The notes: generated by a model not told the origin, from the letters alone. Shown: positions 1 through 12,144, counted from the stretch's first letter. The stretch is 64,000 nucleotides of DNA from Epiperipatus broadwayi (GCA_028023455.1 JAQFVV010000443.1:498001-562000); one strand, 5' to 3'. Made by a program: numbers and translations.

Positions 1-1194
1 AATATTATTACTGCAGTCTTCCAATCTTGTGATTCATTTTTGTCATTTACTTTGGCAACAATTTTTCTATTTCTTCATCGGCATTGATTATAATTTTATC
101 ATTTCCTGGATTTCTCTTATCGTAGTAGACATAATTATATATCTCACTTTTTCATATATTATGTTGGGCAACTTAGACGTAGTAATTATAGGGATAATTT
201 GTTTTTGTTGTTCTTCATTGCTATATATATAATTTATTACAAAACTTTTCCGCATATTTCATGATTACTGCAAAAATAACTTTCCTATCAATTTTAAGGT
301 GTTTTAAAGTTAATAACTAATCTTTCTTTGAGACTTTTATTCTCTTCTATAGCTTTCCTTGCTAATTTACACATATTTTCTTATATCGTTATTAACTTTT
401 TTCCTTACCATTGTATAAAACTCTAGATATTTAATTCTTTTTAATGGATCATTTATATATTTTTTAATATTTCTTCTTTTCTTCAAATATTATATAAACA
501 TTATACTGTATATACAATTAGTGAATAATATATACCTATATTTTTAAAAATATAATTAGGGAAGTTTTTAAAATAATAGATACACACAGATTTTTGTTAC
601 GCGGATATAAAAAATATACACACATATACATACATGTATATGTCTTATTAAGTGATAATTGACATACTCCAATATACTATAAATCTAATTTATATACTTA
701 AATAAAATTATATATTATAAATATGAATTATAAATATTATAAATGTGAGTTATAAATGTGAATCTCCACTGTACAAAATTTCATCCTAAAATAATCTTTT
801 ACACTGTTAGGATGAAATGGATACATATATAAATACAGAGTTACAAAATCATATTTCTAAATATAAATCACAATTTTTCTTTAGCATTTTTATTTTACTT
901 AAAATTTATTTTTTCCATGATAAAATTTATTTATTTGTAATTATGGAAAAAAATATTTTAAACAGTTAATACACATCGAATTAAATATATATATATTTTC
1001 AATTATCGTGTTTTATATATATTGGCGTTAAAGAAAGTATTATTTATGCACATACATATATAAGTATTTACCAACGTTTTTATATTAATGAAATTTATAT
1101 TATTACAAAATACTTATTATTATTATTTTCTAAGTAATTTACCAACTTTTACATTTTTAAAAGAAATAGAAAAAGCTTATATCAATTAACCGTA
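1..1194. other. A+T-rich DNA, no gene seen
   Basis: Only short A/T-biased ORFs and TA microsatellite tracts are present. The 67-codon ORF near the left edge is rich in Phe, Ile and Tyr, as expected of random A+T-rich sequence, and matches no family that I recognise. Confidence 0.6.
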
Positions 1195-1829
1195 CATTCA
1201 CCACGTGACATTTGCTATCTCACTTGTAATTTATCATTTCAAGAATAATAAGATTACATAATAAATATCATATAATGGGAAATAAATTGACAGAATAATG
1301 ATAAGTAACAGAAGCTTACACAAAATCAGGTTGTTTCAACCTGTCAGCCTGTCACACAATGAAGCCAGTTGTCTTTTTATATTATAACCGCTGGGATTTG
1401 CTTTTGTTTCCTTGCCCATTCATTAAGTTATTCAAACTTCTCTCTTGTGATTGGTCAAGCTTCACATAAAAATTCTCCAATGAAAATGTGATAAAATTAA
1501 AGAATAATAGTTAGAAACCTATTAACAAACCAATGATTATAAGTTCACATTTGCTATCTCTAATAGAGTTAATGAATGCGGAAAGAACTAAGATAAAGAG
1601 CAATTGCTTAGCCAATAGAATTTAATTGCTATGACATTTTTAAAGAGTATACATCACTCATATAGTTTCAAAGAGAGAAAGAAAAAATTTCTTACCGAGA
1701 TCGAAACAACTTTTACAAATTTTTGTTCAACATTAATGCGTAGCGTATAATTTTTTAAAAATATAAAAGAGAAAAGGTAGATGTGATTCCTACTAATAAA
1801 TAAATTATATATATAAATAATAATAAAAA
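1195..1829 (+). promoter_or_regulatory. CCAAT-rich upstream region of the 1830 exon
   Basis: Four CCAAT pentamers lie within 170 bp: ATTGG on the reverse strand at 1450-1454, and CCAAT at 1477-1481, 1530-1534 and 1612-1616. A palindromic E-box CACGTG sits at 1202-1207. This interval is visibly less monotonous than its flanks, and it ends at the start codon of the only convincing host exon. CCAAT clusters of this kind are typical of NF-Y-bound metazoan promoters. That they drive this gene is inference. No TATA box is positioned convincingly; the TATA-like strings next to the ATG are part of the general A+T richness. Confidence 0.4.
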
Positions 1830-2181
1830 ATGGATTTAGTTACGTCAAAATTAAGTATAGATAAGTTAACATCGGATAAGATGGAAAACAATGCATTAAC
1901 ATCAACATCTTTGGGGTTATCTCGTTTAACTCAATCTTTTACTTCCCCACCTATACGTGTTTCTGCATTTACTTCTCTTCAACCATCAGTCTCATCTGGT
2001 AATGTTAGTAAAATTCATGATGTATCTGGATTATCATATTCTTCGAGATCTCCCATAAAAGAAGCAGATTCGACACCATGTTTTAATTTTTATCCTCCAC
2101 CTCATCTTCTATCTGGCCATCAAGCAGCATTTCGAAGATATTCCGAGTTACCCCTTCCACCCCCGGGATTACCACCATTTT
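1830..2181 (+). CDS. first coding exon of a host gene, product unknown
   Basis: An ATG opens a 117-codon reading frame, rich in Ser, Thr, Pro and Leu, that reads straight to a consensus donor (T|GTAAGT) at 2182. The exon ends in phase 1. The balanced composition, the absence of Asn/Lys/Ile/Phe bias and the abrupt loss of coding character after the GT all support a real exon. Near the N-terminus is LSIDKLTSD, which only loosely resembles an eh1/TN-type repression motif. The C-terminal part is proline-rich (FNFYPPPHLL, then RYSELPLPPPGLPPF). Homeodomain transcription factors often carry such a Pro-rich N-terminal exon, but no homeodomain is seen in the window, so I do not name the gene. The remaining exons must lie downstream, beyond a long intron. 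It could also be a fast-evolving lineage-specific protein. Confidence 0.6.
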
Positions 2182-2589
2182 GTAAGTACATTTTATTTAT
2201 TAATTCTCTATTAATATATACACATTTATTATTTTAATTAAGGCTGATTATAAAGATGGATTGAATCTCTCGAACATATTTAGTTAAAAATAGTTTTAAT
2301 TAAGTGTCTTCTATTTAAATTTTAACTATCAATTTATCAGTATAACTATTTAAATCTTATTTAAATATTTATTTGACTGTTTTTATGCAACTGTTTGTTT
2401 ATATAATACAAATTTATTTAATTTACTAACTGAAAAAAGATTATTAATCAATCTCAAACTTTATCTGGTGGTATCTTTTCTTAAACATTCCTATCTACTT
2501 CAGTGGACCAATTCACCTGGGGATAAATTTAACAAACAAATCAAAGACCTCTCATATAAATGCGTTATATATATAATATAGTTATAATT

Positions 2590-2830
2590 AAATGAATTTG
2601 AACACAGACTTTCAAGCTCCTTTCAGCTATCCCTCCATCTTAAACAACTGACACCCATGACCACATACATGTGAAAAAGATAAATAACCTCCAATACGCG
2701 TATTTCGTGCTGAACCAGCATTCATCAGTTGTCCCAGATAACATGTATGTGATCATATGTGTCAGTTGTATAAGATGAAATGGATAGCTAAAGAAAGCTT
2801 GAAAGTCTTTGTTCAAATCCCCTGTAATTA
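2590..2830. repeat. inverted-repeat element, copy 1 of 3
   Basis: The two ends are inverted copies of each other over about 85 bp. The left end reads TTTGAACACAGACTTTCAAG. The right end is the complement, finishing CTTGAAAGTCTTTGTTCAAA. The ends carry a GTTCAAATCC string resembling a tRNA B box (T-arm). The two arms also share CAACTGACAC and ACATACATGT motifs, around a 75-nt centre. Related copies lie at 24890-25175 and 33296-33572. It is probably a non-autonomous fold-back or SINE-derived element. It lies in the presumed intron of the 1830 gene. Confidence 0.6.
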
Positions 2831-5007
2831 CATCTAAGGTTCAGTACATTTCAATATATTTTTGTATTTAAAATATATAGTTGTAAATAGCTTTAAATAT
2901 AGAGATGCAAAGGTTAAGATTTCTACAGCCCCCCTCCCCCAAATAATAATAAAAAAAGAAAATATCAGGTTGGTGAAATATTCTCGTGATTTTTCTACTT
3001 CGTTTTAGCTTTTCAATTAGTCTAGCTGGATTGGCAATGAATTGGTTTTGCAGTAGCGTCAATTTTAAACTTGTTTTGAAACTCTCAGATATCTGGAAAA
3101 ATTTACTAGTTTACCCAGATTTAAAATGCGCTAATTACTTTATTGTGAATTACTTTTTACATACAATGCATTTATATTTTAAACTTTAAATTAGGTTATA
3201 TTTTTAATTCTAGTTTTAATTTTTTTTAAAATTATTTATTTAAAATTCTGTTATCCAAAATTGTTTATTTACCTAATTATCTGCGAACAACAATCATTCA
3301 CAGTACAGCGGTAGAATTATGAAATTTGAAGCTAGAGATCCATGGATCTGACTTCAACTTTTAGCAATAAAACCTGATTATTTTTTTAAAGCATTTATAT
3401 TTTTACAGACAACAATACATATTTGTAAATAATGTAATTGTTCCAATATAGACAAAAATATTATATTTGCACTCATAGAGCTGCAAAAAAATAAAACAAC
3501 TCATATTGATATTTTTGCTCATACATTAAAATTTATGCAGCGTTAACATACAATATACCATTCTTGCCTAGTCCCAAATGCTTAGGTCACAAGTTTTATT
3601 ATATACAATTAGATTTTCAGGTAATTTTTGATATGAACTTCATAATACTCTGCGCAACAGTTCACCATTCTCTTTGTTCATTGCTTAAATTTATCAATTT
3701 CCTTCTTAACTAAAAAAACAATTTTAAGTTAAGCAAAAACTTCATTAAAATATTTATTATATTCTGAATTATCAAAGATTTAGCTCAAAAATCTACTTTG
3801 TCCGCTACCTGTTCTGCAACCTGCATTATTCTTTACTTAAATTTACTGTACCTTATGTCTCATCTTTAGATAGAATTTATTTGTACTTGCTTAGTAGATG
3901 ATGTGATAATGTTAATTAAAATTTTTTGTAAACACTCTGAAGAATTATTGACAACTTTTCTTAATTAGTGAAACGATTTAAACATTTTTTATGCCCATTA
4001 CAATTCTTGCTAAAAAAAATTATTGAAAATATTTATTTTTAACAGTTTTTTTATTATTAATGAAATAAGTAAATTATAAGACTCTTCACTGTAACATGAT
4101 TTAGTTTTTACAGAATATATCTAACAAGATTAGAATTGTAAATACTACAATGAGAGAAATTCCCATCTTCTAAATATCTTGGTGATCTTAATCAAACATA
4201 AGATCAGTCTCAAACTGTACACTCAACATATATATTAATACTAAGTTTTTTAAAAGATTCACTAAAACATCTATTTAATCTGCTATTAATATTTATGAGA
4301 TAGAAATAATTTGATTTTCAAAATTTCATTTTTGCTCATATAAACTATGACCTTTTAGGTAGATTACAGTACTTCTTTTAATAAAGTAGATTATTATAGT
4401 ATCACTGATACTTATAATGCTAAATTATTACATTCTTATTGTTTTGTCCTTTCTAAAATGATAAAAACATTAAAGAGCATGGTTAATTGACAGAGTATGC
4501 TAGTTTATACTGCCGACATAAAAAAAAAAAAATCATACATCTGATTATAATTGTTTTCTTTTTTTTGAAAACCTAAAAGAAATTTTTATTTTTTTTTCTA
4601 AAAAAAATAAAAAGACCTAAAGTTTTTTTTTCAATTATTATTTAAAGAGCTGGATCACTATATATTTAAAATCAAATTACTTATCTAAGAAACTTTTATC
4701 AGCAGCAGTGGGTAGTACAGGTATATTATAGAGATCTATTTATAAACTAAAATGTGTATGAAAAAGCTTAATACAAAGTCTTTTTAAACCAGAGAATTAT
4801 TTTTTTTTTAACATACCATTTATTTTGTAATAGTATCACAAAATGTCTATTTTATAATATCTTATTTCATAATCTTCACATTGCTAAATAAAATAGATTT
4901 GATCAATATATATATATATTATTCTCAATTAAAAAAGGAAGCAAAACTGTTACCTATTCCCCATGTAATATATCTATAATAATATTACAAATCGATGTCT
5001 GTATAAT
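2831..5007. other. presumed intron DNA, nothing recognised
   Basis: A+T-rich sequence with homopolymer A and T runs (for example near 4511-4630) and short ORFs without coding character. No splice-bounded exon, RNA gene or known TE terminus was seen on either strand. Confidence 0.5.
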
Positions 5008-5139
5008 ATTGATAAATACAGTAAGCAAAAAATTTGAAAACTACAATAAATATAATCGTTAGGTGCTCTTTTGACTATCCTCTAAACTTGGTCAACTAAT
5101 ACTTTGAAAGGTTAACCTTCCCATAATTCTGTGATTTTA

Positions 5140-5820
5140 ACGATTGCTGCCTGCCTATTGATTAAGTCTTGCTTGTATTTATATATTAGCATAGCTTCCT
5201 TTATTTTCCTTTTTTGTTTTTTCTTTCAGTTTGCAATTACTATAATTGAAATTAAAACCATATATACATATTTATTATGGTCGTAAAAAACAGAAACTGA
5301 TAGTTATTATTACCTTTGCAATTTTGTTTTGTATTTTGAACTCTTTTTAATAACACAAGTGCTCTTTAGTTTTTTCCCCCAATATACATCTCAATTCCCC
5401 TATATATCCATTACCACACCTACATATCCATTTATAAATGATGCAATTTTTATTTATAAATGAGGTTTTATCTTTAGAGTTATTTATTAATTTATTTAAT
5501 GTAGGAAGTGCATAAAATGCAATGTCACATATATCTTTATGAATTTTCCTTATGAAATTTGCTTGTTGATTTGAAATATATGTTATTGATATCCAAATTT
5601 TCTTATTAGTAGAAGAATTAACCTTATTATTAATATTTTTTTATTTTTATATTTATATTTTGTATTAAAAATTTTAATAGTATAATAAGTATGATTGTAA
5701 TTATAGCCAACATTTAACATTTCATTAGGATACATTTCAATATTTTTGCCATCCAATGAATATTTACAAAGATTATCATTTTTGAATAAGAAGGTTTTCA
5801 AACCTGCCATTTATCAAAAG
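5140..5820 (-). pseudogene. PLE C-terminal region with GIY-YIG, left arm
   Basis: Reading the minus strand from about 5820 gives an open segment ending near 5583, then, after frameshifts, IIYKWICRCGNGYIG around 5400. This is the GIY-YIG endonuclease signature that PLEs carry after the reverse transcriptase; a TKEHL motif follows, as in the family. No reverse transcriptase domain is present, so the copy is 5'-truncated at the palindrome centre. It carries stops and frameshifts and cannot encode a working protein. Its mirror copy is 5826-6511. Confidence 0.75.
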
Positions 5821-5825
5821 TACCA

Positions 5826-6511
5826 ATGTCATATAAAATGGCAGGTTTGAAATCCTTTTCATTCAGAAATGATAAATATTCATTAGATAAAGGCAAAAAT
5901 ATTGAAATGTATTCTAATAAATTGTTAAATGTTGGCTATAATTACAACATATTTATTATACTATTAAAATTTTTAATACAAAATATAAATATAAAAATAA
6001 AAAAAATATTATTCTTCTACTAATAAAAAAATATCACTATCATGTATTTCAAATCAACAAGCAAATTTCATACGGAAAATTTATAAAGGTATATGTGACA
6101 TTGCATTATATGCATCTCCTACATTAAATAACTCTAAAGATAAAACCTCATTTATAAATAAATATTGCATCATTTATAAATAGATATGTAGGTGTGGTAG
6201 CATATATATAGAGGAATCGAGATGTACATTGGAGAAAAGAGTACATTGGAGAAAAGAGCTAAAGAGCACATGCTGTTATTAAAAAGACTTCAAAATAAGA
6301 AACAAAATTGCAAAGGTAATAATAACTTATCAGCTTCCATTTTTTACATTCATAATAAATCATGTATATATGGTTTTAATTTCAAATATAATAATTTCAA
6401 ATTGAAAGAAATAACAATAAAAGGGAAATAAAGGAAGCTATGCTAATATATAAATACAAGCAAGACTTAATCAATAGGCAGGCAGCAAACGTTAAGATCA
6501 CGGAATTATAG
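5826..6511 (+). pseudogene. PLE C-terminal region with GIY-YIG, right arm
   Basis: The plus-strand copy of the PLE 3' half. The recognisable parts are MYIGEKSTLEKRAKEHM at 6222, which is the YIG half of a GIY-YIG nuclease, and, after a one-base frameshift near 6425, a C-terminal tail EIKEAMLIYKYKQDLINRQA ending at TAG 6509-6511. The tail pattern (IKE..LI.KYK..LN) is typical of PLE proteins. A related tail occurs at 33880-34041. There is no reverse transcriptase and there are several frame breaks, so it is a dead 5'-truncated copy. Confidence 0.75.
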
Positions 6512-6536
6512 GAAGGTTAACCTTTCAAAGTATTAA

Positions 6537-6563
6537 TTGACAAAGACTAGAGGATAGTCGAAA
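6537..6563 (+). ncRNA. decayed hammerhead ribozyme of the PLE (right arm)
   Basis: Twenty-six bases after the PLE stop codon comes stem II GACT / AGTC around the loop AGAGGAT, then GAAA (6560-6563). This is the same stem and nearly the same loop as the intact ribozyme at 27291-27328. The catalytic CTGATGA box is degraded to TTGACAA (6537-6543), so self-cleavage is not expected. In the left arm (minus strand, 5069-5095) stem II is also broken (GTTT/AGTC) and GAAA has become AAAA. PLE terminal repeats are known to carry type I hammerheads. Confidence 0.6.
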
Positions 6564-6635
6564 GCACTCCTAAGTGTTATATTTTATGTGCTTTTCAAAA
6601 TTTTTGATTACTGTATTTACTAATATTTAATTATA

Positions 6636-8220
6636 AGTTTACACACACACATATATACACACATATATATATATATGAAAATACTTAAAACAATATCCAT
6701 ATGTGTAAGTTGCAAATTTCAGTAATTTGTATTGTTATTTATAAGTAGTTTTTTTTTTTTAGTGTTTCCAATTATAAAGGGGGGAAAATAATTGTAATTA
6801 CTTATATACAAATAAATTTATTTTTAATATAACTAATTTAAATTTTAAAGTGTGCTTTAATTAAATGGTATTAAAAAAGATGATAAATAATACTTTGTTA
6901 CTGAGTCAAATTTAATTTATTTAGATATTTTATTGTGCACACAGAAAACTTAAAATATACCTTGCGTATGTACATTAAGTTTTTGACTAATGATAACTTG
7001 AGGAGACTAAAACGATTTGGACTACAAACTAATAATGTTCGATCATTATCATCGGTTATTTGACATCTCTTTACAATTGACACAATTTATTTTAGCATTT
7101 CAGATTTAAAATTGCATTATAAATTCTAATAAGTTCTGGTTAAGCTGCAGTTAATAGTTTTATGTTTGTTGCTTTATCTTTATTAATTTATTTGATACAC
7201 ATTTTTTGTCCTATAAAAATGACCCTTTCTAACAAAAACACTGTTATTTCCTATGAAAAGTAGGTTCATAATATTTTATCATTTTATGGATTAATTATAT
7301 TTAAATTTTAGAACTTTATACAGGCACACATAAAATACAGATATATACTTATTACATTAGTTGTATTTTGAAAAAAAAAAAGAAAAAGAAAAAAAATCTA
7401 TTCAGAAAAAAATTGTTCAAAGTTTTAATATTCTGATTTTTTACTATGTAATTAAGTAATAACTTTCAACTATCATTGAAATAAAACATTTTATTTTTCA
7501 ACTTTCAAATTTTTACTTCACATTTTAATATTAAAATAGAATAGTAGAAAAAAGATCGAAGTTATTAGAAAAGTAACTAAAAATGAATATTATATACTAC
7601 TATTTATTATAGAGTACAATGTAAATAAGAAAAAAAAAAGAATACTTCACCCATAGAAAAGCAAGTCAAAGGTAAACTGTTGTCAAATTTAAACATTGCA
7701 TAAAAACATTAGTCAAGATGATTAGTTTGTAGTAAGAGTCTTGTTTAAAAGTTAATTATTAATTAAAGACAGAGAAATCAAACATGATAAATTAGATGCT
7801 GGAGTTTTAGAAAGTTAAGAGGTTTAACTCTAATAATCCCAATATCATTAATAAAGTGCATGTTACTAGTTATTGAAATTACATTGCACAAGTTTTATAT
7901 AATAAAAGCTTTTGCCATTTCTGTGTTTATTTTTACTGAAATTTGATTGCTTATGAGACGCTAAATACACAACAAGAAAAACAGCTTCTAAATAGCTCAA
8001 TATACAAGGGGTAATGCATCTCTAATAGCTTTTCATAGAAAAACAATAAAGCATTAATTTGCTGACTTTCCAAAAGCCAAGTGGAAAAGGTTAAAATAAG
8101 TTTTCATTTTTGTGTTACTTATTCACTATCTAAAAATAATTAGAATAATAAGAATGGCTATTGACACTACTTTAATTTAAAGAAAAAGCTTAAGCTAATT
8201 ATAATCTGAAAGATTTTCAA
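6636..8220. other. presumed intron DNA, nothing recognised
   Basis: Begins with a CA/TA microsatellite (about 6641-6677), then A+T-rich sequence with poly(A) tracts near 7371 and 7630. The 61-codon minus-strand ORF at 6898-7083 has no recognisable motif and no splice context. Confidence 0.5.
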
Positions 8221-8223
8221 GTT

Positions 8224-8296
8224 TACTTGATCCTGGAATTGAACTCAGACCATCGGTCATGATAGACAGATTCATCACGATGTTTTTACTGAGAAA
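8224..8296 (-). repeat. tRNA-like (SINE-type) fragment
   Basis: On the minus strand a GAGTTCAATTCC string near 8230-8245 resembles a Pol III B box. It follows a stem-like segment with TTTCTCAGT in the A-box position. The arrangement suits a degenerate tRNA-derived SINE head. No TSD is evident. Confidence 0.3.
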
Positions 8297-8409
8297 GCTA
8301 TATATATATAGGAGGAATTTGAATTACATATTTATTGTAAAAGAAAAAGAAAAATTATATATATTTGTAATTCTCAAAGGTTTGTCACTTTTCTTGTACT
8401 ATTTATAAT

Positions 8410-8503
8410 GTATATATAAACGTTTTAAATGACCTAGGCGACGAAAGCATGCTCAGCTAATTAAACTTTTGAATAGAAAAGCGTTCAAAACGTTTAAGTA
8501 TAC
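8410..8503. repeat. 94-bp short inverted-repeat element
   Basis: GTATATATAAACGTTTTAAA at the left is mirrored by TTCAAAACGTTTAAGTATAC at the right, giving imperfect terminal inverted repeats of about 20 bp around a more G+C-rich core. It could be a miniature element or chance structure. No clear TSD. Confidence 0.35.
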
Positions 8504-9690
8504 AATGAATATATTTGTGTGTGTATGATCAATCTTCTGTTCTATATTTTCTTAAAGATGTATCAGCCCTGTTATGTAGGCTGATAATATGTATTAGATA
8601 GAATAAAGGAATAAACAAAAAATCCTAGTTTATTAATATGATAGTAATATGAAATGCAATTTTTCTAATACTGCATATAATTAGGTAAAGAAAAAAGTTA
8701 TATTTTAATATATATATATATCAAAATCATCTTTATTTGCACAAAAAGTAAAATATACATTGTAAGATAGAGTTCATGTTTACAATATATGTCTGACACA
8801 TTAAAGACTTAGTAGTTATTAAATTAGATGATCAGTACAGGATTAAAAGTAAAATTTTATGAAATGTTACATATCAGGGGTGATGTAATTTGGCATACAA
8901 ATCCCATGGCGTGTAAAGTTTGAGTGTCATGAATAAATAATATACATGGCCATTGCTAAATATTTAATTGACTCCATGTTTGCTCAGCAAGGCTAAGCAG
9001 GCATGTTCTTAGATCACTTTCTTTAGCTTTATATAATAACTTTAGGAAAATGTCCTCAATAAATCCGGTCAACTCTCTATCAAATAATACCTTAAAATAA
9101 TTTTAAGAAGAAAAAATCTCTTATATGTATTTCCGCAGTTAGTTGTGAATATTTCATATTGAAACACTGTATCATACAATTTGCAAAAATTCAAAATAAA
9201 ATGTAGTTCTTTAATTGCTGAGTAAATTATAAATATTAAATAAAATGAAACAATCTATTCAAATATATATATATAGTCTGCATCAATTATATTTGTTAAG
9301 CTATTATTCTAGCTAATAAAAAGTTTAAAATATATTCTCATCTTTTTATCAGGTGCTTAAGAACTAAATTTTTATATTTTAATTTACAATACACTAGCAA
9401 TAATATATGTATAGATAGAAAGATAAAACAGTTTCTACTGAAAAGTAAAGACTTCTTCAATTGTCTCCTGTTCTATAGTGTATAGTAATAAAAAAGAAAT
9501 CATTGCTCCCTAATTTGTCAATGCATGTGGTGAGAATCATAACAATTTTCTTTATCTTTATTTTTATCCTCAGAATAAAAAAAGCCAGATACTAATTTAT
9601 CACTAATATTGAATAGGTTTGGATGTTAATTGGATATCTAAAACAAAAATTTCAAATCTAATTAATATCCGATTTTTTTTTTTTTTACAG

Positions 9691-9780
9691 TTTATTTGGT
9701 CAATAACACGAAAAGTAAATGGACCACCACTATTCTATGAGGATCTAGATACATCATCAACCTTTTATCATCATTTTTAA
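9691..9780 (+). CDS. possible downstream exon (weak)
   Basis: A strong polypyrimidine tract plus ACAG acceptor (9671-9690) precedes a 30-codon open stretch beginning FIWSITRKVNGPPLFYEDLD and ending in TAA. The acceptor context is good and the peptide is not A/T-biased filler. However, this frame needs phase 0, whereas the 1830 exon ends in phase 1. Joining them directly gives a different frame that stops within 17 codons. It is therefore either an exon reached through an unseen intermediate exon, a 3' untranslated exon, or coincidence. Confidence 0.2.
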   Translation, partial: FIWSITRKVNGPPLFYEDLDTSSTFYHHF

Positions 9781-10029
9781 TTTTTATCAATTCATTTGAA
9801 GAGGTTTGAAGATTTCATCCAATTTAATGCAAATCTTATTCATAATTTTTCTCCTCTACATCATTCCATTATTTTTTTTTAAACCTTACCACCCATATCA
9901 CATATTATATTCTCTTGGGTGTCCACCTGTTATTATTTTTCCTAATGACATATCCAACTTATTCCATTTTAGTCTTTTAATTTTTGAATAATATTAATAA
10001 TACTTTTTTTTTTTTACTCATGTCACTTT

Positions 10030-11560
10030 AGATTCCTTTTTATTACTTCCAATCTCAATTTTCATTGTGTATTCCTAAGTTTTTGTATTGCTTTTTTATT
10101 AAATGTTTAAATTTCAGATTCAAAAGCAACCATTTTCATAAAACATGTTTTTAAAAACATCTCTTTTTAAGCTCATAGACATATTTACTTTTAATTATAA
10201 AATATTGCTCTCAAAAACACTCAATCCAAGCTTAATTCTATGATTAATTCCATTTGTTTATTTTCATCAGTATAAATAATCTGTACACGATTTTTTAAAG
10301 ATGTTAACTTCGTCAAATTTATTATTATCAATTTTGATTTTACCCCTGAATATTGATCCATGAATATTAGTTTATACTTACATTTAGTACTATTTTTTTA
10401 AATTTATTTATCTCTAATAACTTTTATAATCGCATACACACATATCACCTATAAAATTTAAATGACTTAAGTAATTTCGTTTTTTAAAAAGTTTGGAGAA
10501 CTGAAATCACTCTGTTATTTATTGTCTTAGTCTTCCATGTAGCATAATAACTGATGTTACATTTCAATAAAAGTTTTCAGAATATGATGATGTCCCGTCT
10601 GTGTCTTGTTGTTTTAAAACTTTAAGCCAGTTCTGAAATATTTGCATTATCAATGGATTTTCTTAATCTATAAATTCAAAATATAAATGTAACTTATATT
10701 CTTTGATCTTTTTTATAATTTTTCTTGAACTTGCATATTTTCTGCTGTATTGTAACAACTTTTTTAATAAGTTTGTTTTTTTGATTGATTTAATTCTAAA
10801 GTTTTTTGTAGAACAATTATATTGATCTTACTAAAAGTCTTACATAGAATTGACAAAGCAGATATATCTATAATTACTTATATTTATTTGTTTGATTTTT
10901 TAAAAATGTTTTATTATTATTGGGTTTAATCTTCAGGTATATGTAGAACTGTTTTAATTTTTCACAGTTCTAATTGCATGTTTTGAATTTTCACCTAAAA
11001 TACTTGGAGTTTTAAAAGATGTTGTAATTCTAGAGTCTACTTAGTTTTCTTGTTTTTTAATTACTATAAAGTACTCAAGGCTCATGTACTAAGATTGTAG
11101 CCTTATTTAAGTATTACTGCTGACATTGCACTTAATAAGAATTAATATTTATAAATTTTTTTGTATAATTCCTCCACATGCTTTATGATATTATCACTTT
11201 CTGAGTAATAGTATCATTTTTTTATTTTGCTGGCTGAAACAACTTTCCATCCAATATCTAGATATTGTTTTATATTTTTGAAACTGTAGTTTTCTTTTAT
11301 AAAAGCTTATCTTAATAATTTGCTTTTATATTTTCTTATGTCAAAAATTTTTGTATCATTGTACAGAAGAATCCCCCCCCATATTCAATTCTTTTATGTC
11401 CTTTCAACACAACTCAGTTATATCTTCATTCAGATGCTTTCCAAGTCCATTTCGCTTTGATTTTTCTTTTCTTTTTTTTTTTTTTAGATAAGAAATTAGT
11501 CCTATATAATTTTTCTCTCCCAATTAGGCAAGTCTTAATTCTTCATCATTTCTGAGTCCA
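10030..11560 (-). pseudogene. decayed non-LTR retrotransposon, RTE-like C-terminal half
   Basis: Minus-strand translation is riddled with stops but contains recognisable stretches towards its C-terminal end. KIKIDNNKFDEVNIFK is followed by TDENKQMELI and then YELKRDVFKNMFYENGC. The order resembles the RTE-clade segment in which an 'idg.ieevdsf.YLG' block is followed by 'lKr.v...vl....YG.E.W'. The catalytic reverse transcriptase part towards 11.5 kb is too eroded to recognise. The identification is tentative, and exact ends cannot be set. Confidence 0.4.
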
Positions 11561-11639
11561 CAATTGAATTTATTTCTAGCACTTTATTAATAAGTGTATA
11601 GTATTATTATTTACATGAAACACACGTGATGTCACAAAA

Positions 11640-11745
11640 TAATTTAATATTCTTTCTCTGCAGTTTAGTGCAATAATAGAGTGCCATACTCTGGTATGTG
11701 ATGTCGAACTTCTTATGAACTCTAAAGCAATAAAGCTTTTCGAAT
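11640..11745 (+). repeat. SINE-like repeat sharing a 3' tail with 55257-55430
   Basis: The segment ends in CTTCTTATGAAC(T)C(T)AAAGCAATAAAG. The same roughly 28-nt block, with about three differences, occurs at 55396-55424. Upstream is a GATGTCGAACTT string in the position of a B box. The shared tail at two distant sites argues for a dispersed retroposed family. Confidence 0.4.
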
Positions 11746-12144
11746 ATATTTGTATCACAGTAAAAAGCAATAATAACGAGAAAATTATTTTTATATAGAC
11801 CTTAAAGTCTTCTCTGTATATATTGCATTTATCTGGAAGATTGAACAAAGTAGAATACTCAGTTGTAGTAAACCATTAATATTTTAAAATTTATGAGCAT
11901 TGTAACGAAAAAACAACTTACTGGTTATAATAAGTCATACTTTCTAGTTTTTTTGTGCCACTATTGATTTTAATATGATAATTTATAAATTTAATTATTT
12001 AAAATAGTGTTAAAACTAGCATTTATTTAAATTGAAAGCTTTAAATATATTGTCCACTTAATTCGTGAAAAAATATTACTCCAGGAATGCTAGGGATCTA
12101 AGAGTGCTGGATTAACAATAACTCATTTAGTTGTGTGAGAAGGA

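Larger units (their letters stand above)
5008..6635. repeat. 1.6-kb palindrome of two head-to-head PLE 3' halves
   Basis: The arms 5008-5818 and 5828-6635 are inverted copies, diverged at scattered sites, around a spacer of about 10-20 bp. At the centre TGCCATTTAT is mirrored by ATATAAAATGGCA. The outer ends also match: GATAAATACAGTAAGC near 5031 mirrors the sequence near 6605. Each arm holds the 3' part of a Penelope-like element: a GIY-YIG endonuclease remnant, the C-terminal tail and a decayed hammerhead ribozyme. The 3' ends point outward. Known PLEs often insert as inverted or tandem partial copies, which fits this layout. Confidence 0.85.
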
